Shown here in pieces: positions 53,946 to 64,000 of a DNA stretch of 64,000 nucleotides. The translations under genes and the position numbers were made by a program. Below the pieces are notes generated by a model. It made no database searches, had not been told where the DNA came from, and saw only the letters and a list, made by a program, of their open reading frames with translations. This DNA is from Procambarus clarkii (taxonomy: Eukaryota > Arthropoda > Malacostraca > Decapoda > Cambaridae): assembly GCF_040958095.1 (NCBI RefSeq), contig NC_091160.1, positions 41,014,302-41,078,301 of the forward strand, read 5' to 3'. Each line of letters begins with the position of its first letter. The first letter of the stretch is position 1.

Positions 53946-54450
53946 TTCCGTGTCCCCGATAGCGGGGATTATATGTAAGAGAGTCATTTAAGTATTATAT
54001 ATAGCTGTAATGGTATGCGGAGTGCCATAGTGCCAGATGTGAGTGAGTATGAGCAGGAAGCTCAGGTGTGTGCACAGATGCAGATGTAGTGCCAGGTGTG
54101 CCGAGGGATGTTTGGCACCACCGCTCTGTGCTTCACACACCTGACAACACTGGCTGCACTACTAAACTCTTAACTATGGAGTTTCTCTTTTTTTTTCCCA
54201 TGTTTTACTTTTTTTCCAATTTTCTGGCGTCCCATCTTCCTGCTTTACTCTGATAAACTTGCTTTCTCTTCATATGATGTTTTTATCCGCGCGCGCACAC
54301 TGCTGGGCCTTCCCCTCACATTGCTCTATATACCTTTCACCTTCACTCAACTCGAAAATTATAGTTACTTTCCAGCCAATTTGACAATTCTTGTAACGTT
54401 ATCGTCCGTTCTCTCTCACACATTGTGCCAACCACAACAAATGGTTCGTA

Positions 54451-54622
54451 TGCAGGCGAGGAGTCACAATAACGTGGCTGAAGTAGTTTGGCCAGACCAC
54501 ACACTAGGAAGTGAAGGGACGACGACGTTTTGATCCGTCCTGGACCATTCTCAAGTTGATTGTGGTCCAGGACGGACCGAAACGTCGTCGTCCCTTCACT
54601 TTCTAGTGTGTGGTCTGGTCAA
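54451..54622 (-). mobile_element. Palindromic 182-bp repeat family, near full-length copy, minus orientation
   Basis: The tail lies on the left (GCAGGCGAGGAGTCACAATA ACGTGGCTGAAG), followed by both arms meeting near 54562. A few bases at the centre are lost. Confidence 0.85.
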
Positions 54623-54674
54623 AAAAAGTTTGGTAGTATGGTAGGGAGAGCTATAAGAGGCGCAGCATGACGAC

Positions 54675-54815
54675 CTGATCAACCAGGCTGTGCTTCATAC
54701 GTCAGGCTGCGACCAGCCGCGTCAAACAGCTTGGTTGACCAGACCAACAACGAGGACACCTGGTCGATGACCGGGCCGCGGGGACGTTAAGCCCCGGAAC
54801 AACTTGAAGGTAACG
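54675..54815. mobile_element. SINE-like body fragment
   Basis: CTGATCAACCAGGCTGTG ... GCGTCAAACAGCTTGGTTGA ... CCGGGCCGCGGGGACGTTAA; the complement of the element at 30301-30450. Confidence 0.65.
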
Positions 54816-54992
54816 GTTACAACACAACTGGTGCAGCATCACCATAGGTGCAGGTGTGTGTGGCAGATATTACACCAGGAAGAGAGAATAAGAAGAATAC
54901 TGACACAGGAGCCATGGAATGGTGCCATCCACCAGGCGTCGCGGAACAGTGCCATCGTCAGTAGACAGGAGCTTCTCTTGCCAGAAACCAGG

Positions 54993-55244
54993 TGGAGCCG
55001 GTCGGCCGAGCGGACAGCACGCTGGACATGCGATCCTGTGATCCTGGGTTCGATCCCAGGCGCCGGCGAGAAACAATGGGCAGAGTTTCTTTCACCGTAT
55101 GCCCCTGTTACCTAGCAGTAAAATAGATACCTGGGTGTTAGTCAGCTGTCACGGGCTGCTTCCTGGGGGTGGATGCCTGGTCGAGGACCGGGCCGCGGGG
55201 ACACTAAAGCCCCGAAATCATCTCAAGATAACCTCAAGATATCG
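54993..55244 (+). mobile_element. tRNA-headed SINE, family A, complete
   Basis: Head GAGCCGGTCGGCCGAGCGGA, B box GGTTCGATCCCAGG, body and the 3' end ATCTCAAGATAACCTCAAGA. Confidence 0.92.
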
Positions 55245-55392
55245 AGGTACTGACCATGGGAGCAACACACCTGGACTCTGTCATGGAGAGTGGAAGAGAG
55301 ACCGTGGGAGCGTCACGCTTGGACTCCGTCATGTGACTGGTAACACAAGGATGACTAATAATAAAGGCAGCAGACCAGAGTAATTAATATGG

Positions 55393-55800
55393 ATGGCAAG
55401 GAGGGAGTCATGCTGCCTGCACGGGGTATTGAACTTGGTGTCGCAGCCTGCATCTCCCAATCCTGAGCACTCCACGTGCAAACTCTGTGAGCAGGAACTG
55501 CGGCATGATCTCCCACACTACATCACTGAATGCCCAGTTATTACACCTTTCAGACCCGTTGGCATGAGGTACCTGGAGCTTTGCAATTACTTTATTCACT
55601 CTCGTGTTCTTGAAGATATCCTCATCCGGCTACTGAACATCTGGCCCTGTATGACTAACCATCCTGCGAGATGGGGACTTTTAGTACCACTGCTATCTCA
55701 TTCCCTCTTGTGTTGATGATATCCTCATAATGCTCCCAGAGTATGTCAGTGCAGCTGCGTCATTCTTTTACCTAAATCAAAATTTGAATTTGAATTATGA
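55393..55800 (+). mobile_element. LINE 3' fragment with a C-terminal Cys/His knuckle
   Basis: The frame at 55393-55716 encodes CKLCEQELRHDLPHYITECP (C-x2-C-x(8)-H-x(4)-H/C-like spacing), then FRPVGMRYLELCNYF and other residues. Such knuckles close the ORF2 of several arthropod LINE groups. The following DNA ends in an AATTTGAATTTGAATT tail, typical of a LINE terminus. It is strongly 5'-truncated. Confidence 0.65.
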
Positions 55801-56489
55801 AGCAAGAATAGTCGGCACGTGGACACTCTCCGTCACTATGACCTCTATATATACGCTATCCTATTTTCCTAACATCTGAGGACTGTTTCAAGTCATTATA
55901 ATTGAGGATAATTATGTAGTCCATGGAAGCCACGGGGGATATAGTGTTGATTGTGAATATTGTGAAGCATTATGGATAATGTTGTGTTGCAGGGGGGGAA
56001 GAGGAGTCAGTACGGAGGGGGGCTGGAGGCAGCTGGTGATTGGTGGAGGCTTGGCAGGTTCCCGCCTGACGTCATCAACTTATGGCAGGCAAGAGTATGA
56101 TAATTATTACTTCCTACTGTCGCCATACTGATAAACATACACTCAAGGACGGTGTATGAGGCACCAGGCTCGCTCTTTTACCCCTATAACTGTATATTGG
56201 TGTATGACAGGACCCCGTGTACTGTCACAGGACCCGTGTACTGGCACAGGTCCTGTACAAGTGACGGTGGGTAGTGGCAACACCATACCGCCCTCTCGTC
56301 TATACCGTCGCCTTTTGTACGTTAAGGTCATCAACGTTACAAATGCATCCTACTATGACCAGTAACCACTCCAATAGTTACGTTTCTCTTTGGAATTGGA
56401 CGCGATAGGTTAGGTAGGTTGGTTGGGTAAGTAGGCTCCTGGTTAGGTTGGTAGGTTGGTAGGGTTACAGAGCCGGTGAGGAAGGTGGT

Positions 56490-57470
56490 CCTACCTCTTA
56501 CACACCTGTCCTCCACAACTGACAGTGCCTATGACTCACACACCTATCCTCCATAACTGGCAGTGCCTATAACTTACACACCTGTCCTCCACAACTGACA
56601 GTGCCTATGACTTACACACCTGTCCTCCACAACTGACAGTGCCTATGACTTACACACCTGTCCTCGACAACTAACAGTGCCTATGACTTACACACCTGTC
56701 CTCCACAACTGACAGTGCCTATGACTTACACACCTGTCCTCTACAACTAACAGTGCCTATGACTTACACACCTGTCCTCCACAACTGACAGCGCCTATGA
56801 CTTACACACCTGTCCTCCACAACTGACAGTGCCTATAACTTACACACCTGTCCTCCACAACTAACAGTGCCTATGACTTACACACCTGTCCTCCACAACT
56901 GACAGTGCCTATGACTTACACACCTGTCCTCCATAACTGACAGTGCCTATGACTTACACACCTGTCCACAACTGACAGTGCCTATGACTTACACACCTGT
57001 CCTCCACAACTGACAGTGCCTATGACTTACACACCTGTCCTCCACAACTGACAGTGCCTATGACTTACACACCTGTCCTACACAACTGACAGTGCCTATG
57101 ACTTACACACCTGTCCTCCACAACTGACAGTGCCTATGACTTACACACCTGTCCTCCACAACTGACAGTGCCTATGACTTACATACCTGTCCTCCACAAC
57201 TGACAGTGCCTATGACTTACACACCTGTCCTACACAACTGACAGTGCCTATGACTTACACACCTGTCCTCCACAACTGACAGTGCCTATGACTTACATAC
57301 CTGTCCTCCACAACTGACAGTGCCTATGACTTACACACCTGTCCTCCACAACTGACAGTGCCTATGACTTACATACCTGTCCTCCACAACTGACAGTGCC
57401 TATGACTTACATACCTGTCCTCCACAACTGACAGCGCCTATGACTTACACACCTGTCCTGCAGGTGTGTA
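56490..57470. repeat. Minisatellite, 38-bp unit, about 25 copies
   Basis: ACCTGTCCTCCACAACTGAC + AGTGCCTATGACTTACAC, with occasional CTACAC, CTAACA and ACATAC variants and one shortened unit near 56967. Confidence 0.96.
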
Positions 57471-58200
57471 ATCTCGACTCGTTCTCCTGATCAGCAATTC
57501 GTTCTCTTACGAATAACGTCGCTTTTCGCCCGTATGCGCTACGGCCAAAAATTGCCGTACTAGAAAACTGAAATTCATTTTAGACCCAAAGCAGTTAAGG
57601 GTCGTCTGGTAGGTTAGGAGGGCAGGAAGTTCTCCTAAGGTTTCAAAACGTCATGAAAAACGTTAATTGAAAGTTTCCTCTTCTAACCTAACCGAGTAAG
57701 CCGGAGGACTCTAAACAGAAAACGGGACAGGGCGTTTAGTTTCGTTAGCCGATTTCATTGTCTAGTACGTCAGTTTTTACCCGTAGTGCGCATACGATCG
57801 AAAAGCGAATTTGTAAGAGGACGCGTTGCAGTACATCGCATTTGATGTATAAATCGAACCACCCAGCGGGTTTTCTTCCTATTGGGGAGTGTTGTACATG
57901 CTGCTATGGCGGTGTGTCCACTCACAGGATGAGTGGCGCTGCCCAATAAACTCTCCCCTCGGGGCAAAATTTAAAAAATTTAACCAACACCTCATGGCCT
58001 CCTCATCATAGCGGCTCGCTAAAGTGACCCAATGTCTCAGTTTCTATTCGTAGGTCCTGGGTTAGGTTAGGTTAAGCTGAGTACATTTAGTGAGGTTATG
58101 AAGGCAGGGGAGGACGAGGTGAAGTATGAGCTCTGGTGATATGTTGTGCGAGGCTAGATAGCACAACCACAAGCCTACTCCAGTGTTGACAAGTGTTATC
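57471..58200. other. No gene or recognised repeat seen
   Basis: Contains short TTAGGTTAGG tracts near 58060 and an inverted near-match (CGCCCGTATGCGCTACGG / CCGTAGTGCGCATACG, 57528 and 57781) that suggests a small MITE of about 270 bp. Confidence 0.4.
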
Positions 58201-58202
58201 TT

Positions 58203-58330
58203 GGCCCAAAACGCTGTGCCTGTTAGTGGCTTTAGGCATAGTGTGTACTAGCTCTATCTACACATACAACCTTCTGTTTGTAACTCATTTTGTATGTATG
58301 TACTTTTACCTGAATAAACTTATTATTATT
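58203..58330 (+). mobile_element. Retroposed 3' tail (CCGAAACGC family)
   Basis: GCCCAAAACGCTGTGCCTGT ... TGTATGTATGTACTTTTACC TGAATAAACTTATTATTATT. Confidence 0.6.
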
Positions 58331-58394
58331 AGTCGCTGGCAACACCGCTGTGTCCGTTTTTCTCTGCATTTTGAATATTTGACTTATATGATAC

Positions 58395-58741
58395 AGCCAG
58401 GTCTATATATTCTAACCCATGTTAGGCCTATATATTCTGACCCATGTTAGGTCTATATATTCTGACCCATGTTAGGCCTATATATTCTGACCCATGTTAG
58501 GTCTATATATTCTGACCCATGTTAGGTCTATATATTCTGACCCATGTTAGGCCTATATATTCTAACCCATGTTAGGTCTATATATTCTGACCCATGTTAG
58601 GCCTATATATTCTAACCCATGTTAGGTCTATATATTCTAACCCATGTTAGGCCTATATATTCTGACTCATGTTAGGCCTATATATTCTAACCCCTGTTAG
58701 GCCTATATATTCTGACTCATGTTAGGCCTATATATTCTGAC
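58395..58741. repeat. Minisatellite, 25-bp unit, about 14 copies
   Basis: CCTATATATTCTGACCCATG + TTAGG, with CTAACCC and GTCTATA variants. Confidence 0.95.
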
Positions 58742-59174
58742 CTCGTGTGATGCGATTATGCCTATTCAAAAATACTTTAAGACCGGTAAAGGAAGATTAT
58801 ATATCAAACTGATATTCTCGCGACTGCTTCAGACGGGAGTGTGGGCCAAGCATTGACGGTTCGATATATCATAGCACTTTTCTAAGGCTCTGGTGAGCGA
58901 GAACTATACATTAATTAACCACATTTTTGAAGGAGCAATAGCAGTTTACGGGGCCGCTTGTCATGCAGAGCTTTGATGTAGTGAGCACAATGGAGAGCTG
59001 TGACTACCGCGCAGCCTAACCTTTTGATCCTCGGTGTTCTACATGTTCTCCTTCACAAGCGATATATTAATGTTCTCCAATATATCACCTGTGAGTGAGT
59101 TGATGGCTGAGTTAGTGATAAAAGTCTGGCCTTCAGCTGGAGGAACGTTGTAAATATATCAGCAGGATATTCCT

Positions 59175-59310
59175 GACGATATCTTGAGCAGACGAGGAAG
59201 ACCTGGCTCATGCGGAAGTTGTGATATCTTGAGCAGATTAGGAAGACCTGGCTCATGCGGAAGTTGTGATATCTTGAGCAGATTAGGAAGACCTGAACAC
59301 GCGGAAGTAG
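59175..59310. repeat. Tandem repeat, three copies of 45 bp
   Basis: GATATCTTGAGCAGATTAGG + AAGACCTGGCTCATGCGGAA + GTTGT. Confidence 0.93.
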
Positions 59311-59360
59311 CGCTGCTGTGCACATGACACTTGGTGAAATTATTGAGCGTTAATGACTCG

Positions 59361-60858
59361 CGCCCCCAAGCGTCCGCCCCAAGCGTCCACCCCAAGCGTC
59401 CGCCCCCAAGCGTCCGCCCCAAGCGTCCACCCCAAGCGTCCACCCCAAGCGTCCACCCCAAGCGTCCGCCCCAAGCGTCCGCCCCCAAGCGTCCGCCCCA
59501 AGCGTCCGCCCCAAGCGTCCACCCCAAGCGTCCGCCCCAAGCGTCCACCCCAAGCGTCCACCCCAAGCGTCCGCCCCCAAGCGTCCGCCCCAAGCGTCCA
59601 CCCCAAGCGTCCACCCCAAGCGTCCACCCCAAGCGTCCGCCCCAAGCGTCCACCCCAAGCGTCCGCCCCAAGCGTCCACCCCAAGCGTCCGCCCCAAGCG
59701 TCCACCCCAAGCGTCCACCCCAAGCGTCCGCCCCAAGCGTCCACCCCAAGCGTCCACCCCAAGCGTCCGCCCCAAGCGTCCGCCCCAAGCGTCCACCCCA
59801 AGCGTCCGCCCCAAGCGTCCACCCCAAGCGTCCGCCCCAAGCGTCCGCCCCCAAGCGTCCGCCCCAAGCGTCCGCCCCCAAGCGTCCGCCCCAAGCGTCC
59901 GCCCCCAAGCGTCCACCCCCAAGCGTCCGCCCCAAGCGTCCGCCCCAAGCGTCCGCCCCCAAGCGTCCGCCCCAAGCGTCCGCCCCCAAGCGTCCACCCC
60001 AAGCGTCCGCCCCAAGCGTCCGCCCCAAGCGTCCACCCCAAGCGTCCACCCCAAGCGTCCACCCTAAGCCAGCCGCCCCAAGCGTCCACCCCAAGCGTCC
60101 ACCCCCAAGCGTCCGCCCCAAGCGTCCACCCCAAGCGTCCACCCCAAGCGTCCACCCTAAGCCAGCCGCCCCAAGCGTCCACCTCAAGCGTCCACCCCAA
60201 GCGTCCACCCTAAGCCAGCCGCCCCAAGCGTCCACCCCAAGCGTCCACCCTAAGCCAGCCACCCCAAGCGTCCACCCCAAGCGTCCACCCTAAGCCAGCC
60301 ACCCCAAGCGTCCACCCCAAGCGTCCACCCTAAGCCAGCCGCCCCAAGCGTCCACCCCAAGCGTCCACCCCAAGCGTCCGCCCCAAGCGTCCACCCCAAG
60401 CGTCCGCCCCAAGCGTCCGCCCCAAGCGTCCACCCCAAGCGTCCGCCCCAAGCGTCCGCCCCAAGCGTCCGCCCCAAGCGTCCGCCCCAAGCGTCCACCC
60501 CAAGCGTCCACCCCAAGCGTCCACCCCCAAGCGTCCACCCCAAGCGTCCACCCCAAGCGTCCACCCCAAGCGTCCACCCCAAGCGTCCACCCCAAGCGTC
60601 CACCCCAAGCGTCCACCCCAAGCGTCCGCCCCCAAGCGTCCACCCCAAGCGTCCACCCCAAGCGTCCGCCCCAAGCGTCCACCCCAAGCGTCCACCCCAA
60701 GCGTCCACCCCAAGCGTCCACCCCAAGCGTCCGCCCCAAGCGTCCGCCCCAAGCGTCCACCCCCAAGCGTCCACCCCAAGCGTCCACCCCAAGCGTCCAC
60801 CCCAAGCGTCCACCCCAAGCGTCCACCCCAAGCGTCCACCCTAAGCCAGCCGCCCCAA
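59361..60858. repeat. 13-bp minisatellite, about 110 copies, CpG in every unit
   Basis: ACCCCAAGCGTCC or GCCCCAAGCGTCC, with 14-bp units that carry one more C, and a TAAGCCAGCC variant recurring near 60060-60340. Open frames of up to 373 codons run through it on both strands; they are repeat artefacts. Confidence 0.97.
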
Positions 60859-60861
60859 GCA

Positions 60862-62195
60862 ACATCAGAAAATAACATGATGTTTAACAGTGATAAATTC
60901 CAGGTACTCAGGTACGGCAAGAATGAGGACCTTAAACATAATACAAGGTACAAAACACAATCAAATCTGCCCATAGTAGGAAAACAACATGTCAAGGATT
61001 TGGGAATAATGATGTCCGATGACCTAACGTTTAGGGAGCATAACCAAGCAAATATTGCGACAGCCAGAAAAATGATGGGATGGATTACGAGAACTTTCAA
61101 ATCCAGGGATCCCATCACAATGGTTGTACTCTTCAAGTCACTTGTGTTGTCCCGTCTTGAGTACTGCTCAGTACTCACTTCCCCCTTCAGAGCAGGAGAG
61201 ATTGCTGAAATAGAGGGAATACAGAGAACATATACGGCACGCATAGACGCGATAAAGCACCTAAATTATTGGGATCGTCTCAAAGCTCTCCAAATGTACT
61301 CACTAGAAAGGAGACGAGAGAGATACCAAATAATATACACATGGAAAATACTGGAGGGCCAAGTCCCTAATCTACACAGTAAAATAACAACGTACTGGAG
61401 TGAACGATATGGAAGAAAATGTAGAATAGAACCAGTGAAGAGCAGAGGTGCCATAGGCACAATCAGAGAACACTGTATAAACATCAGAGGTCCAGTGAAG
61501 AGCAGAGGTGCCATAGGCACAATCAGAGAACACTGTATAAACATCAGAGGTGCCATAGGCACAATCAGAGAACACTGTATAAACATCAGAGGTCCAGTGA
61601 AGAGCAGAGGTGCCATAGTCACAATCAGAGAACACTGTATAAACATCAGAGGTCCAGTGAAGAGCAGAGGTGCCATAGGCACAATCAGAGAACACTGTAT
61701 AAACATCAGAGGTCCAGTGAAGAGCAGAGGTGCCATAGGCACAATCAGAGAACACTGTATAAACATCAGAGGTCCAGTGAAGAGCAGAGGTGCCATAGGC
61801 ACAATCAGAGAACACTGTATAAACATCAGAGGTCCGCGGTTGTTCAACGTCCTCCCAGCGACTATAAGAAATATTGCCGAAACAACCGTGGACATCTTCA
61901 AGAGAAAACTGGACTGTTTTCTAAGAGAAGTTCCGGATCAGCCGGGCTGTGGTGGGTATGTGGGCCTGCGGGCCGCTCCAAGCAACAGCCTGGTGGACCA
62001 AACTCTCACAAGTCAAGCCTGGCCTCGGGCCGGGCTTGGGCAGTAGAACAACTCCCAGAACCCCATCAACCAGGTATATGTGGGCCTGCGGGCCGCTCCA
62101 AGCAACAGCCTGGTGGACCAAACTCTCACAAGTCAAGCCTGGCCTCGGGCCGGGCTTGGGCAGTAGAACAACTCCCAGAACCCCATCAACCAGGA
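60862..62195 (+). mobile_element. 5'-truncated CR1/Jockey-like LINE (family Z) with internal tandem expansion
   Basis: The open frame to TAG at 62044 reads VKDLGIMMSDDLTFREHNQA, LFKSLVLSRLEYCSVLTSPF, EGIQRTYTARIDAIKHLNYW, LYSLERRRERYQIIYTWKIL (last run by similarity) and LFNVLPATIRNI. This is the post-catalytic part of a LINE reverse transcriptase. Between them a 20-residue module (PVKSRGAIGTIREHCINIRG) occurs seven times in frame (61432-61835, 60-bp period, one unit shortened to 42 bp). The 3' UTR is also duplicated: 120-bp units starting near 61959 and 62079 (GTGGGCCTGCGGGCCGCTCC). Confidence 0.88.
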
Positions 62196-62403
62196 GTCGC
62201 TGGCTAGCAGCGCAAACTTTGGGTAGTGTGTGAGGATATCTTCAAGAAAATGAAGAATTAACAACACTCCAGGTACCCCTCCCCCCCCCCACCCCCCGAA
62301 GGTGTGAAGGGTCTAATGTCTGCACATTCAATAATGTGCGAGATCACGACCCACTTCCTGGTCGCAGTTTGCATCTGGAGTGCCCAGTTGGTTGGCAGAT
62401 TCC

Positions 62404-63255
62404 CCACCTGCCACAGGTGAGGGCAGCCACCTGCCACAGGTGGTAGCTGCCACCTGCCACAGGTGGTGGCTGCCACCTGCCACAGGTGAAGGGCTGCCAC
62501 CTGCCACAGGTGAGGGCAGCCACCTGCCACAGGTGGTGGCTGCCACCTGCCACAGGTGGTGGCTGCCACCTGCCACAGGTGGTGGCTGCCACCTGCCACA
62601 GGTGATGTGCTGCCACCTGCCACAGGTGGTGGCTGCCACCTGCCACAGGTGAGGGCAGCCACCTGCCACAGGTGAGGGCAGCCACCTGCCACAGGTGAGG
62701 GCAGCCACCTGCCACAGGTGAGGGCTACCACCTGCCACAGGTGGTGGCTGCCACCTGCCACAGGTGGTGGCTGCCACCTGCCACAGGTGATGGGCTGCCA
62801 CCTGCCACAGGTGATGGCTGCCACCTGCCACAGGTGAAGGCTGCCACCTGCCACAGGTGAAGGCTGCCACCTGCCACAGGTGATGGGCAGCCACCTGCCA
62901 CAGGTGATGGGCAGCCACCTGCCACAGGTGAAGGCAGCCACCTGCCACAGGTGATGGCAGCCACCTGCCACAGGTGATGGCTGCCACCTGCCACAGGTGA
63001 TGGCAGCCACCTGCCACAGGTGATGGGCAGCCACCTGCCACAGGTGATGGCAGCCACCTGCCACAGGTGATGGCTGCCACCTGCCACAGGTGATGGCAGC
63101 CACCTGCCACAGGTAATGGGCAGCCACCTGCCACAGGTGATGGCTGCCACCTGCCACAGGTGATGGCTGCCACTTGCCACAGGTGAGGGCAGCCACCTGC
63201 CACAGGTGATGGCAGCCACCTGCCACAGGTGAGGGCTGCCACCTGCCGCAGGTGA
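62404..63255. repeat. Minisatellite of 23-25-bp palindromic units (paired CACCTG/CAGGTG), about 37 copies
   Basis: Each unit is CCACCTGCCACAGGTG plus a variable linker (ATGGCAG, AGGGCAG, GTGGCTG, ATGGGCAG). CACCTG and CAGGTG are complementary, so every unit can form a hairpin with a CCA loop. Open frames of up to 322 codons are artefacts. Confidence 0.96.
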
Positions 63256-63345
63256 AGGGCAGGCCAGTCTAATCCTGGATTATTTAATCCTTGTTACTGT
63301 GTTCACTCCCATGTTGTTGACGATGTCTACATAATGCCAAGGGTG

Positions 63346-64000
63346 ACCAGGCTACTGACCAGTGGTGGCTACTGACCAGTGGAGGCTACTGACCAGTGGA
63401 GGCTACTGACCAGTGGTGGCTACTGACCAGTGGAGGCTACTGACCAGTGGAGGCTACTGACCAGTGGAGGCTACTGACCAGTGGTGGCTACTGACCAGTG
63501 GAGGCTACTGACCAGTGGTGGCTACTGACCAGTGGAGGCTACTGACCAGTGGAGGCTACTGACCAGTGGTGGCTACTGACCAGTGGAGGCTACTGACCAG
63601 TGGAGGCTATTGACCAGTGGAGGCTACTGACCAGTGGAGGCTACTGACCAGTGGTGGCTACTGACCAGTGGAGGCTACTGACCAGTGGTGGCTACTGACC
63701 AGTGGAGGCGACTGACCAGTGGTGGCTACTGACCAGTGGTGGCTACTGACTAGTGGAGGCTACTGACCAGTGGAGGCTACTGACCAGTGGAGGCTACTGA
63801 CCAGTGGTGGCTACTGACCAGTGGAGGCTACTGACCAGTGGTGGCTACTGACCAGTGGAGGCTACTGACCAGTGGTGGCTACTGACCAGTGGAGGCGACT
63901 GACCAGTGGAGGCTACTGACCAGTGGAGGCTACTGACCAGTGGTGGCTACTGACCAGTGGAGGCGACTGACCAGTGGTGGCTACTGACCAGTGGTGGCTA
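63346..64000. repeat. Minisatellite, 17-bp unit, about 38 copies, continuing past the window edge
   Basis: GGCTACTGACCAGTGGA / GGCTACTGACCAGTGGT, with rare GGCGACTGA units. Confidence 0.97.

Noticed and set aside
58040-58080. True telomere
   Set aside because: Only a few TTAGG units are present, with unrelated sequence on both sides.
59159-61244. Several open frames of 190-373 codons on both strands (Gly-Trp-Arg or Pro-Lys-Arg rich)
   Set aside because: All arise from the 13-bp minisatellite; many frames are open at once on both strands, which a real gene would not show.
62258-63242. Open frames of 304-322 codons (repeats of HLWQVAA/CGRWLP)
   Set aside because: By-product of the palindromic 23-25-bp array.

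Overview
This is a eukaryotic, intron-bearing, repeat-dense window. It is most likely from a decapod crustacean such as a crayfish or lobster. That call is an inference, based on an animal RNF139/TRC8-type gene with long repeat-filled introns, TTAGG-type arthropod telomere motifs inside a small transposon, several tRNA-headed SINE families, CR1/Jockey-like LINE tails, a DIRS-like element, Tigger and hAT relatives, and a very high minisatellite load. I see no bacterial operon, CRISPR array or virus.

One host gene can be built with confidence. On the + strand, a five-exon gene (coding exons 2175-2205, 4898-5068, 6013-6187, 9169-9327 and 14097-15767) encodes a multi-spanning membrane protein of about 735 residues. 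It ends in one RING-H2 finger and an acidic tail, matching the ER-membrane ubiquitin ligase TRC8/RNF139. Four of its five exons join cleanly in phase; the exon 3 to exon 4 join does not, which is the main open question about the gene. A consensus CRE (TGACGTCA) lies 119 bp upstream of the ATG. Intron 3 holds a hAT-like MITE with a perfect 8-bp target duplication. Intron 4 is almost entirely one decayed DIRS-like retrotransposon with inverted terminal repeats of about 370 bp.

From about 16.5 kb to the end I find no further convincing host exon. The sequence is layered mobile DNA: an internally deleted Tigger (18.0-19.6 kb), an inverted LINE-tail pair (23.5-23.85 kb), a palindromic 182-bp repeat family inserted many times with 13-15-bp target duplications, a hairpin-rich family that also forms a fold-back element with an internal tandem array (25.5-26.5 kb), LINE 3' ends from several families (44.4, 45.1, 48.8, 49.9, 55.4, 60.9 kb), and a MITE carrying TTAGG motifs inside an AT microsatellite (52.6-53.0 kb).

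About 12 minisatellites fill the right two-thirds (25.5, 27.8, 28.9, 31.2-33.6, 35.2, 40.0, 46.9, 56.5, 58.4, 59.4-60.9, 62.4 and 63.3-64.0 kb). Those with units of 13, 14, 39 or 42 bp create long artefactual open frames, which I do not call as genes. Two arrays show higher-order structure: 210-bp blocks of fifteen 14-mers, and 252-bp blocks of six 42-mers.
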